DNA of 5,588 bases from an uncultured Rhizobiaceae group bacterium (GTDB taxonomy: Bacteria; Pseudomonadota; Alphaproteobacteria; Rhizobiales; Rhizobiaceae): positions 1 to 5,588 of the forward strand of contig CALDZZ010000007.1 in the NCBI GenBank assembly GCA_937944075.1, written 5' to 3'. Positions 1 through 5,216 of the stretch are shown here, one piece after another; position 1 is the stretch's first letter, and the number at the start of each line of letters is the position of its first letter. The notes below the pieces were generated by a model. It did not search any database and was not told the origin of the DNA. It saw nothing but the letters and a program-made list of their open reading frames with translations. The position numbers and the translations under genes were made by a program.

Positions 1-756
1 GTCCGGCACTGGCAGGTTAACGGACGTTGTGTCTTTTTCGTCCACACTTGCCATGGATTTCAGCAAGATCGCTGCATCACGCACGTCTCTGGCTATTGGC
101 CCAGCCTGGTCGAGCGAAGAAGCAAAGGCCACCACGCCCCAGCGCGAACAACGCCCGTATGTTGGCTTGATGCCAACGGTGCCGGTAAAGGCTGCGGGTT
201 GGCGAATAGAACCGCCCGTGTCCGTTGCGGTTGCACCCGCACAAAGTTGCGCAGCAACTGCTGCAGCAGATCCACCCGATGAACCACCAGGCACAAGCGG
301 CGTATCATCACCTTGCGCTTTCCAGGGGTTGGTGACTGCACCATAATAAGAGGTCTCGTTGGAAGACCCCATGGCGAATTCGTCCATGTTGAGCTTGCCC
401 AGCATGACCGCCCCATCGTCCCACATGTTTTGGGTCACAGTGGATTCATATCGTGGCTTGAAGCCATCGAGAATGTGGCTACAGGCCTGCGTGTGCACGC
501 CTTCTGTACCGAACAAATCCTTGATACCAACCGGAATACCTTCCAGTGCGCCCGCCTCACCCCTGGCGATTTTCTCATCGGAGATTTTAGCCCATTTTCT
601 TGCGTTCTCTGGCGTCTCTACGATATAGGCATTGAGTGTTTTATTAGCTTCCTCAATCGCTGCCAGATAAGCATCTGTCAGTTCAACGGCAGTAATTTCC
701 TTGCCCAACAGTTTTTCACGGGCTTCAGCGATGGTAAGGCTTGTTAGTTCAGACAT
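1..756 (-). CDS. gatA: GatA, Asp-tRNA(Asn)/Glu-tRNA(Gln) amidotransferase subunit A (N-terminal 252 residues, truncated by window edge)
   Basis: This is the amidase subunit of GatCAB. It hydrolyses glutamine (or asparagine) and supplies ammonia to GatB, which converts misacylated Glu-tRNA(Gln) or Asp-tRNA(Asn) to the correct form in the cytoplasm. The frame is open from the ATG at 756 to base 1, with no stop, giving 252 of an expected roughly 490 residues. The amidase-signature triad is visible: Lys79 in GIPVGIKDLF, the cis-Ser at about 159 in VPGGSSGGS, and the nucleophile Ser183 in TDTGGSIRQPA. The rhizobial-type stretches HTQACSHILDGFKP and KLNMDEFAMGSSNETSYYG are also present. The start is supported by the family-typical MSELTSLTIAEA; the Shine-Dalgarno is weak and A-rich. 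The gene lies downstream of gatC and the exported-protein gene in a probable operon. The 3' half, and any gatB beyond it, are outside the window. Confidence 0.97.
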   Translation of the reverse strand, partial: MSELTSLTIAEAREKLLGKEITAVELTDAYLAAIEEANKTLNAYIVETPENARKWAKISDEKIARGEAGALEGIPVGIKDLFGTEGVHTQACSHILDGFKPRYESTVTQNMWDDGAVMLGKLNMDEFAMGSSNETSYYGAVTNPWKAQGDDTPLVPGGSSGGSAAAVAAQLCAGATATDTGGSIRQPAAFTGTVGIKPTYGRCSRWGVVAFASSLDQAGPIARDVRDAAILLKSMASVDEKDTTSVNLPVPD

Positions 757-780
757 TTTTTATCTTTTTCAATAGGTTGA

Positions 781-796
781 CTGGAAAGGATTCCAG
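781..796 (-). other. Small intercistronic stem-loop upstream of gatA
   Basis: A perfect 6-bp inverted repeat with a 4-base loop (CTGGAA-TCCT-TTCCAG on the minus strand) lies in the 46-base gap between the exported-protein gene and gatA, ending 24 bases before the gatA ATG. No T-run follows, so it does not look like a terminator. It could be an mRNA processing or stability element, or it could be chance. Confidence 0.35.
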
Positions 797-802
797 ATTG
801 AT

Positions 803-1276
803 TCATTTACAAAGTTTGTAGTCCCGGGAAATATAATCGGGAAAGTCATCCGCAATCGTAACATTTTCCGGCAGTCTTTGGGATATCAGCTGCTGCGCTT
901 CTGCTATCGTGTATTCATTTTGTGACTGTACAGAGATGGTTGTTTCATCCTGCACAACCAGCGTGATCAAATCCGGTCTGTTGACGCCACTGTCATCACC
1001 GCAATTGGCACGTCCCACTGCCAGATAGGTTTTGCCGGTGTCCTTGTCCACTTCCATGTCAAAACCAAAGAAAGTACAGCCGAATTCATAGCCGAAAACG
1101 CCCTCCTTTGATAATTGAAGGCTGTCGTCTTCAGTTGAGTCTCCACATTTGGAAGTATCCGTTGAATAGACTTTGTCCTTGAGAAAATCGGGAATGTCTT
1201 TTGCATTCACGGATGACAAGCTTACCATGAAAATCGCAGAAGATGCGACAAGGAAAAATCTGAGTTTGCCCAGCAT
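803..1276 (-). CDS. Predicted exported four-cysteine protein of unknown function, inside the gatC-gatA operon
   Basis: I do not recognise the family. The 157-residue product (counting from the ATG at 1276) begins with a Sec-type signal peptide: basic MLGKLR, then a hydrophobic core FFLVASSAIFMVSL, and likely cleavage after SSVNA near residue 25. The mature part of about 132 residues is acidic and has four cysteines, at about 44, 67, 92 and 156, so two disulfides in the periplasm are plausible. The ATG at 1276 is preferred to an in-frame TTG at 1279, because AGGAG sits six bases before the ATG but only three before the TTG. That AGGAG overlaps the gatC TAG stop, and the gap to gatC is only 9 bases, which suggests translational coupling. 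gatA follows after 46 bases. No catalytic motif or lipobox is evident. That it is a real gene is well supported; its function is unknown. Confidence 0.82.
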   Translation of the reverse strand: MLGKLRFFLVASSAIFMVSLSSVNAKDIPDFLKDKVYSTDTSKCGDSTEDDSLQLSKEGVFGYEFGCTFFGFDMEVDKDTGKTYLAVGRANCGDDSGVNRPDLITLVVQDETTISVQSQNEYTIAEAQQLISQRLPENVTIADDFPDYISRDYKLCK

Positions 1277-1285
1277 CAAAGGCTC

Positions 1286-1573
1286 CTATTCGATAACCTT
1301 CGGCACCATGAAGTAATTATCTTCACTGGCGGGCGCATTGGCGGTGACATCATCGGCCTTGTTACCATCAGTAATCTTGTCTTCGCGTTTGCGCATGTCC
1401 ATTTCAACAACAGATGTCATTGGCTCAATGCCTTCAACATCAACCTCGTTAAGCTGATCAACGAAGCCCAAGATGGCGTTCAGTTCACCTTGCATTTTTT
1501 CCGCACGCGCGTCATCAACCGCAATACGGGAAAGTTTTGCAACACGCTTTACGGTATCAATATCAACAGACAT
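1286..1573 (-). CDS. gatC: GatC, Asp-tRNA(Asn)/Glu-tRNA(Gln) amidotransferase subunit C
   Basis: GatC is the small subunit that wraps around and stabilises the GatA-GatB interface of the transamidosome-forming GatCAB complex. The 95-residue length is typical of the family. Family features are visible in order: the N-terminal VDIDTVKRVAKLSRIAVDD helix, the ELNAILGFVDQLNEVDVEGIEPM segment around residues 30-52, the central MTSV...MRKREDKITDG, and the C-terminal SEDNYFMVPKVIE, which matches the usual NxFxVPKVIE ending. The ATG at 1573 gives the canonical MSVDIDTV start. Its ribosome binding site is poor (AGAAAG). It is the first gene of a probable gatC - exported protein - gatA operon, with a candidate promoter just upstream and 88 bases to the DUF1294 gene on the same strand. 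GatC and GatA together imply that this organism makes Gln-tRNA and/or Asn-tRNA by transamidation. Confidence 0.97.
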   Translation of the reverse strand: MSVDIDTVKRVAKLSRIAVDDARAEKMQGELNAILGFVDQLNEVDVEGIEPMTSVVEMDMRKREDKITDGNKADDVTANAPASEDNYFMVPKVIE

Positions 1574-1611
1574 TCCAGAATCTTTCTGCGTTAAAAACCT
1601 TGTTGCATAAG

Positions 1612-1640
1612 CGTATACCCATGCATGCCAAAGGTTTCAA
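1612..1640 (-). promoter_or_regulatory. Candidate sigma-70 promoter of the gatC operon
   Basis: On the minus strand, TTGAAA (1640-1635) is followed by a 17-base spacer and TATACG (1617-1612). These match the -35 consensus at 5 of 6 positions and the -10 at 4 of 6. Initiation near 1605 would leave a leader of about 32 bases before the gatC ATG. The site is intergenic, in the right orientation and has ideal spacing, but it was found by eye. Confidence 0.45.
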
Positions 1641-1661
1641 TGAAAAATGAACGAATGTGGA

Positions 1662-1967
1662 TCAAACAGGCAGGGTCAAAAGACGATCCGACAACCAATA
1701 CAACATGCCTATTATCAATATGACCTGAAGAACCAGTATTCCAATCAGAATGTTTTTAAACGGCTGTTTTACGGTTTTGTGGCGAAACCGCTTCATTGCA
1801 ACCATCGCAAAAGGAGAACCGCCCATGAGGCATAGCGTCAGCAAGGTTTTTTCAGAAATGCGCCGACGATTGGCCATCGAGGCTTTTTTGTCAAAATAAA
1901 AGGCTGCAAATGTAAAGGCATTGATGGCCAGAAAATAGACGACGACAAGTTTGGCGGTAAATAGCAT
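1662..1967 (-). CDS. DUF1294 family small membrane protein
   Basis: The product has 101 residues and belongs to the DUF1294 family of uncharacterised inner-membrane proteins. Family signs are the N-terminal helix ending in FYFDKK (D26, K27), the basic RRRISEKTLL linker, GGSPFA (49-54) in the second hydrophobic segment, then MKRFRHKT (58-65), and a long C-terminal membrane helix (about 73-92). I predict three membrane segments. The ATG at 1967 is preferred over an in-frame TTG at 1979 because GGAAG lies five bases upstream of the ATG. The gene is divergent from ruvX, with a 63-base gap, and lies 88 bases upstream of gatC. The biochemical role of the family is unknown to me; some members in other bacteria are fused to a cold-shock domain, but none is present here. 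Confidence 0.88.
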   Translation of the reverse strand: MLFTAKLVVVYFLAINAFTFAAFYFDKKASMANRRRISEKTLLTLCLMGGSPFAMVAMKRFRHKTVKQPFKNILIGILVLQVILIIGMLYWLSDRLLTLPV

Positions 1968-2030
1968 TGAGTCTTCCAAAACCGATATTCACCTTGCCTT
2001 TATCGCTATTCGTCCGTAAACGCATCCCCA

Positions 2031-2498
2031 ATGAGCAATATTATTGAAATTTCGCAACTCCCTGCCCTTCATGCACGCAACATGCGTATTATGGGGCTTG
2101 ATCTTGGTACAAAGACAATCGGCATTGCGATATCAGATGTCCGACTTACCATTGCAACCGCAAGGCAAACCCTGTTCCGCAGGAAATTCACCCTTGATGC
2201 TGAGGCTTTGCTGTCTCTTGCCTCAAAAGAAGACATCTTTGCCTTTGTAATTGGGTTGCCGCTTAACATGGATGGCACGGAAGGCCCTCGCGCTCAGGCG
2301 ACCCGGGCCTTTATCCGCAACATGCTAAAGCATACTGAGTTGCCATTCGTTTTATGGGATGAACGCCTTTCTACCGTAGCAGCGGAAGAAGCGATGATTG
2401 AGGCAGATATTTCGCGTAAAAAAAGAGCGGAAAAAATAGATGCAGTCGCCGCAGCAATTATTCTGCAGGGTGCACTCGACCGCCTGCAACAGCATTGA
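2031..2498 (+). CDS. ruvX: RuvX/YqgF-type RNase H-fold nuclease (putative Holliday junction resolvase / pre-16S rRNA nuclease)
   Basis: The 155-residue protein has the YqgF RNase H fold and is cytoplasmic. Family members are implicated in 16S rRNA 5'-end maturation and in Holliday-junction resolution. Visible motifs are GLDLGTKTIGIAISD (first acidic residue Asp24), FVIGLPLNMDGTEGPRAQA (72-90), LWDERLSTVAAEE (Glu111 in the DER motif), and KIDAVAAAIILQGALD (Asp137), which together supply the conserved acidic triad. The ATG at 2031 gives an N-terminal extension of about 20 residues before GLDLGTK, as in rhizobial orthologues; an internal ATG at codon 18 is the alternative. No Shine-Dalgarno is visible upstream of either start. 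The 3' end overlaps the convergent small membrane-protein gene by 41 bp. I recall ruvX lying near gatCA and pyrB in rhizobia, which fits this context. Confidence 0.95.
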   Translation: MSNIIEISQLPALHARNMRIMGLDLGTKTIGIAISDVRLTIATARQTLFRRKFTLDAEALLSLASKEDIFAFVIGLPLNMDGTEGPRAQATRAFIRNMLKHTELPFVLWDERLSTVAAEEAMIEADISRKKRAEKIDAVAAAIILQGALDRLQQH

Positions 2499-2814
2499 TC
2501 TTGTCACGTGAAGCATAGGAACTTGAAAGTCCAAGCTTGTGCTTGATGAAATTCCAGGACTGCGGCAACCAGTGTTTGTACCAGCGCAAAGCCGCAATAC
2601 CAAACACAATAAGCGTATCAACTACAAAGACATAGGCTAGTTTCAACGGAATTTCCGATGCAGGAATTTGCAGGATATTGGAATACACATTGAACATGTG
2701 ATCATGAAAACCGCGTGAGAAAAAGAACGAAGGCCCCGTGTTGTAATAGCTCATGAAATACCATCCCCAAAAGAAGACGATTGTTGCAGCCCACAGGATT
2801 AATATCTTACGCAT
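2458..2814 (-). CDS. Small two-helix membrane protein, resembles DUF6105
   Basis: The product has 118 residues and resembles the rhizobial DUF6105 family as I remember it; the assignment is by recall. Visible features are an N-terminal membrane helix (about 3-22) containing the aromatic FFWGWY, then a GPSFFFSRGFHDHMFNVY loop, a second membrane helix (about 57-77, including VVDTLIVFGIAALRW), a WLPQSW turn, and a basic C-terminal tail. Function is unknown. The ATG at 2814 is the only good in-frame start after a stop at 2830-2832. AGAGG lies 11 bases upstream, which is further than usual. The last 13 or so codons overlap the 3' end of ruvX on the opposite strand. The gene lies 136 bases downstream of aidB on the same strand, with no terminator seen between them, so read-through is possible. 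Confidence 0.8.
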   Translation of the reverse strand: MRKILILWAATIVFFWGWYFMSYYNTGPSFFFSRGFHDHMFNVYSNILQIPASEIPLKLAYVFVVDTLIVFGIAALRWYKHWLPQSWNFIKHKLGLSSSYASRDKINAVAGGRVHPAE

Positions 2815-2842
2815 TCGGCATATTCCCTCTTACATTACGGTC

Positions 2843-2871
2843 ACTATGCAACGCCTCATGAGACAAGACAA
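2843..2871 (-). promoter_or_regulatory. Weak candidate promoter for the DUF6105-like gene
   Basis: On the minus strand, TTGTCT (2871-2866) is followed by 17 bases and CATAGT (2848-2843), each matching consensus at 4 of 6 positions. It would start transcription near 2836, leaving a leader of about 20 bases. The match is modest and the location is intergenic. Confidence 0.25.
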
Positions 2872-2884
2872 TGTAAACCAATTG

Positions 2885-2907
2885 TTAAGGTTAAATTTCT
2901 TGGTTAA
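2885..2907. promoter_or_regulatory. Cluster of three TTAA half-sites (CtrA-like)
   Basis: Three TTAA elements occur within 23 bases (2885-2888, 2891-2894, 2904-2907). Read on the minus strand they are TTAACC, TTTAACC and TTAACA. The alphaproteobacterial cell-cycle regulator CtrA recognises TTAA-N7-TTAA(C) or TTAACC half-sites. The spacings here are 2 and 9 bases, so no full consensus site is present. The cluster sits upstream of the candidate promoter of the DUF6105-like gene. It could simply be AT-rich intergenic sequence. Confidence 0.2.
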
Positions 2908-2950
2908 TTTTCAAAAGCGCTGAATGGAATTAGGAAACGAGAGATGTTGC

Positions 2951-4567
2951 CTACCAGGCAGGAAAGTTTTTCTCGATGATCGCCTTTGAATTATAGCGGG
3001 TATCAAGCATTCCGTAAGTGTTGCGCCACAGGCCACCAAGACGGGTTTCGATGAATGCCTGCGCTGTTTGCCCTGCCCCAAGGCGGGTCAGTTCTGCAGC
3101 AGCAGCAGTCAGAGCCAGTTGCTCAATCAATATCCTTGCAGAACCCGGGTCCTCAATGGTCATTTTGGCAGCTGTTCGAATAACATCAATTGCCTTGGAG
3201 GCATTCTCGCCTCCCAAGTCTTCTTGCAGTCCATCCAGAACAGCATCCAATATGTTTCTGCTTTTGGAAAGGACCCGAATGAGATCCAGGCACATAATGT
3301 TACCTGCCCCTTCCCATATGCCATTTAGTGGTGCCTCCCTGTAATGACGGGAAAGATTTCCGGTTTCGACATATCCGTTGCCTCCCAGACACTCGAGGGC
3401 TTCACCCACAAGTGCCGGAGCAATCTTGCAGGTCCAATATTTGATGACAGGCGTCATCAACCTCACATAGGCGGCTTCCTGCGGGTTGGCGTTTGATCTG
3501 TCAAAGGCAGTTGCCAGTCGCATCGTAAGAGCTGAGGCTGCAACGGCATCCAGCGACATATCGGCCAGAACCCGCTCCATCAAGGGTTGATCAAGCAGCT
3601 TCTTGCCAAAGGCAGAACGATGCCTTGTATGGTGTACGGCTTCAGCCAGGCTTGTATGCATCAAGCCGCCTGAAAACACGGAGCAATCCAGCCTTGTCAG
3701 CGTAACCATTTCCATGATTGTAGGTATGCCTTTACCTTCTTCACCAACCAAATACGCAAGCGCGTCATGCAATTCTATTTCACTTGAGGCATTGGAACGA
3801 TTGCCAAGCTTGTCTTTCAATCGCTGGATGCGCATGCCATTGGCTTCACCATCCGGCAATATTCTGGGCATCATGAAACAGCTGACACCATTTTCGGTTT
3901 TTGCAAGGACCAGAAAGGCGTCACACATGGGAGCAGAGACAAACCATTTGCTGCCATTCAACCGCCAAATGCCATCCTGCAAGGGACTGGCAACTGTTTG
4001 AAGTGAGCGGACATCAGAACCGCCCTGACGCTCTGTCATCGCCATTCCAAGCGTGACGCCCCTTTTGTCAGCAACCGGTTTGTGAGACGGGTCATAACTT
4101 GGAGAAAGTATTTTATCCTGCCATTCGCTCAAAAGATTTTGATTTGCAACCAGCGCGCCTACAGAGGCATTCGTCATGCTCATGGGGCAAAGATGGCCGC
4201 TTTCCACGCCACCTGAAATGAACATCCTGATGGCTCTCGCCAAATTTCGATGTCCCTTGTCTACATTATCCTCACGCCAAATCGAGCAATGCAATCCTGT
4301 ATCGACCCCCTTTCGCATCAGTGCATGCCATGCCGGATGATACTCAACCTGATCCAGCCTTTCGCCCTTTGCGTCATGGGTATGAAGAACCGGCGGATTT
4401 TGGTTTGCCAGAGCACCAAGCTTGATGGCATCAGCACTACCCGCCCAGGCACCCAGCTTTTTGAAGCCGTTTTTGGCTTCGTTTGACATGGAAACGGAGA
4501 CCAGCTTCAGCAAAGGGTCATTGTCATAGGCATTAAAGCCTGAATATGAAGGCGATTGATTGGTCAT
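2951..4567 (-). CDS. aidB: AidB-like acyl-CoA dehydrogenase family flavoprotein
   Basis: The 538-residue protein aligns by eye along its length with E. coli AidB (541 residues), an FAD-binding acyl-CoA dehydrogenase homologue of the adaptive response to alkylating agents. E. coli AidB binds DNA and has weak isovaleryl-CoA dehydrogenase activity. Shared stretches are NQNPPVL (55-61), the YHPAWHALM region (76-84), LGMAMTERQGGSDV (173-186), NGSKWFVSAP (204-213), and the RLKDKLGNRSNASSE block (249-263). NGIWEGAGNIMCLDLIRVL (415-433) follows, in which Trp418, Glu419 and Arg431 fall where E. coli has Trp424, Glu425 and Arg437. The C-terminal helical domain (about 440-538) corresponds to the DNA-binding region. 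No Shine-Dalgarno precedes the ATG at 4567, but the N-terminus aligns with the family. No ada or alk gene is nearby. A metabolic acyl-CoA role remains possible. Confidence 0.92.
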   Translation of the reverse strand: MTNQSPSYSGFNAYDNDPLLKLVSVSMSNEAKNGFKKLGAWAGSADAIKLGALANQNPPVLHTHDAKGERLDQVEYHPAWHALMRKGVDTGLHCSIWREDNVDKGHRNLARAIRMFISGGVESGHLCPMSMTNASVGALVANQNLLSEWQDKILSPSYDPSHKPVADKRGVTLGMAMTERQGGSDVRSLQTVASPLQDGIWRLNGSKWFVSAPMCDAFLVLAKTENGVSCFMMPRILPDGEANGMRIQRLKDKLGNRSNASSEIELHDALAYLVGEEGKGIPTIMEMVTLTRLDCSVFSGGLMHTSLAEAVHHTRHRSAFGKKLLDQPLMERVLADMSLDAVAASALTMRLATAFDRSNANPQEAAYVRLMTPVIKYWTCKIAPALVGEALECLGGNGYVETGNLSRHYREAPLNGIWEGAGNIMCLDLIRVLSKSRNILDAVLDGLQEDLGGENASKAIDVIRTAAKMTIEDPGSARILIEQLALTAAAAELTRLGAGQTAQAFIETRLGGLWRNTYGMLDTRYNSKAIIEKNFPAW

Positions 4568-4573
4568 TTGCTA

Positions 4574-4602
4574 TTTATGGGCAGGAAAAGTCGATTCTGC
4601 AA
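4574..4602 (-). promoter_or_regulatory. Candidate aidB promoter giving a leaderless mRNA
   Basis: On the minus strand, TTGCAG (4602-4597) is followed by 17 bases and CATAAA (4579-4574). The -35 matches at 3 of 6 positions and the -10 at 4 of 6. Only six bases separate the -10 from the ATG at 4567, so initiation would fall at or next to the start codon. That agrees with the missing Shine-Dalgarno. The upstream terminator means aidB needs its own promoter in this 44-base gap. A GATTC (a CcrM-type GANTC methylation site) overlaps the -35 at 4593-4597. Confidence 0.4.
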
Positions 4603-4609
4603 TTCCTGC
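4581..4609. promoter_or_regulatory. Inverted repeat over the aidB promoter, candidate operator
   Basis: GCAGGAA (4581-4587) and TTCCTGC (4603-4609) form perfect 7-bp arms separated by 15 bases, so the arm centres are 22 bp (about two helical turns) apart. One arm abuts the candidate -35 and the other abuts the candidate -10. This geometry suits a dimeric DNA-binding regulator, but an RNA or DNA hairpin, or chance, cannot be excluded. Confidence 0.35.
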
Positions 4610-4611
4610 TC

Positions 4612-4644
4612 AAAAAAAACCGCACTGCAAGCGCAATGCGGTTT
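4612..4644 (-). terminator. Rho-independent terminator of the fasciclin gene
   Basis: Read on the minus strand, AAACCGCA (4644-4637) pairs with TGCGGTTT (4624-4617). Inside are a C-A mismatch, three more pairs (TGC/GCA) and a 4-base loop. The T-run is eight bases long (4619-4612) and partly forms the stem. It begins 58 bases after the fasciclin stop and ends 44 bases before the aidB start, so it separates the two genes transcriptionally. The T-run lies only on this side, so it is directional. Confidence 0.9.
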
Positions 4645-4701
4645 GTTCCTGTCCAAATCGAAATCCGGACTGTTTACGAATTCATTCCAAACAAACCAAA
4701 A

Positions 4702-5187
4702 TTAGCTGCTTGGCAACAAAACGTTATCGATGACGTGGATAATACCATTGGAGGCCTTGATGTCTGCCTTTATTACACGGGCATTATCGACAAGTACCTT
4801 GCCGAAACGCTTGCGTACCTTGACAGTTGTGTCACCTTTGCTTTTTAGCGTTTTTACCTTGACTGACTTTATTTTTGCAGCTGAGGATGGAAGCTTGCCG
4901 GGTACAACATGATATTTCAAAATGGCTGCCAGCTTGTGCTTGTTTTCCGGCTTCAAGAGACTTTTTACAGTGCCTTTTGGCAGTTTTGCAAAAGCTGCAT
5001 CCGTTGGCGCAAAAACAGTAATGTTTTTGGTATGTCCCAGTGCACCTGCAAGACCGGCTGCTTTTGCTGCGGCCAATAATGTGTTGAACTGACCTGTTGA
5101 GGCTGCTGTCTGAACAATATTGCCTGCTGCCGTTGCCGGTAGTGACATTGCCAGTGCAATAATACCTGTTGCTAGAAACTTCTTCAT
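4702..5187 (-). CDS. Exported single-domain FAS1 (fasciclin) protein
   Basis: The 161-residue protein has a signal peptide (MKKFLATGIIALAMSLPATA, probable cleavage near residues 20-21) and one FAS1 domain. The domain covers essentially all of the mature chain. Family motifs visible are the H1 box ITVFAPTDAAFAKLP (56-70), the YHVVPGKL segment (92-99) and the H2 box IIHVIDNVLLP (149-159). FAS1 domains are adhesion or ligand-binding modules. Bacterial single-domain members are periplasmic or secreted and mostly uncharacterised. The region 105-130 is unusually lysine-rich. The ATG at 5187 is preceded by a strong Shine-Dalgarno (GGGAG, with GGAG seven bases upstream of the ATG). The gene is monocistronic: it has its own candidate promoter upstream and a clear terminator downstream. 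It is divergent from pyrB across 227 bases. Confidence 0.95.
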   Translation of the reverse strand: MKKFLATGIIALAMSLPATAAGNIVQTAASTGQFNTLLAAAKAAGLAGALGHTKNITVFAPTDAAFAKLPKGTVKSLLKPENKHKLAAILKYHVVPGKLPSSAAKIKSVKVKTLKSKGDTTVKVRKRFGKVLVDNARVIKADIKASNGIIHVIDNVLLPSS

Positions 5188-5205
5188 TAGTACTCTCCCT
5201 TACTA
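5188..5205 (-). promoter_or_regulatory. Possible hairpin presenting the fasciclin Shine-Dalgarno
   Basis: On the minus strand, TAGTA (5205-5201) and TACTA (5192-5188) flank AGGGAGAG (5200-5193), the ribosome binding site, and end directly at the ATG. The 5-bp AU-rich stem is weak. It could display the ribosome site in the loop or modestly hinder initiation. Confidence 0.25.
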
Positions 5206-5216
5206 GAGTTTAGTTG

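Noticed and set aside
29..747. Plus-strand open frames of up to 144 codons across the gatA region
   Set aside because: They are antisense to a clear in-frame GatA with all catalytic motifs, they overlap one another, and they show no family resemblance.
2533..2546. CAAGC-TTGT-GCTTG hairpin just after ruvX as a possible terminator
   Set aside because: The stem is only five pairs, no T-run follows, and it lies inside the coding sequence of the convergent membrane protein.
3018..4001. Plus-strand frames of 86 to 132 codons opposite aidB
   Set aside because: They are shadows of the AidB-like reading frame, with no recognisable domains and no ribosome sites.
4595..4609. AATTGCAG near the aidB -35 as an Ada-binding site
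   Set aside because: It only loosely resembles the E. coli aidB Ada element and lacks the second conserved part.
4645..4660. GTTC after the fasciclin terminator stem as half of an alphaproteobacterial LexA box (GTTC-N7-GTTC)
   Set aside because: The second GTTC is missing at the required spacing, so SOS control of aidB is not supported.
4546..4848. 100-codon plus-strand frame crossing the aidB start and the fasciclin 3' end
   Set aside because: It reads through the terminator and antisense to two well-supported genes, and its predicted protein has no family features.
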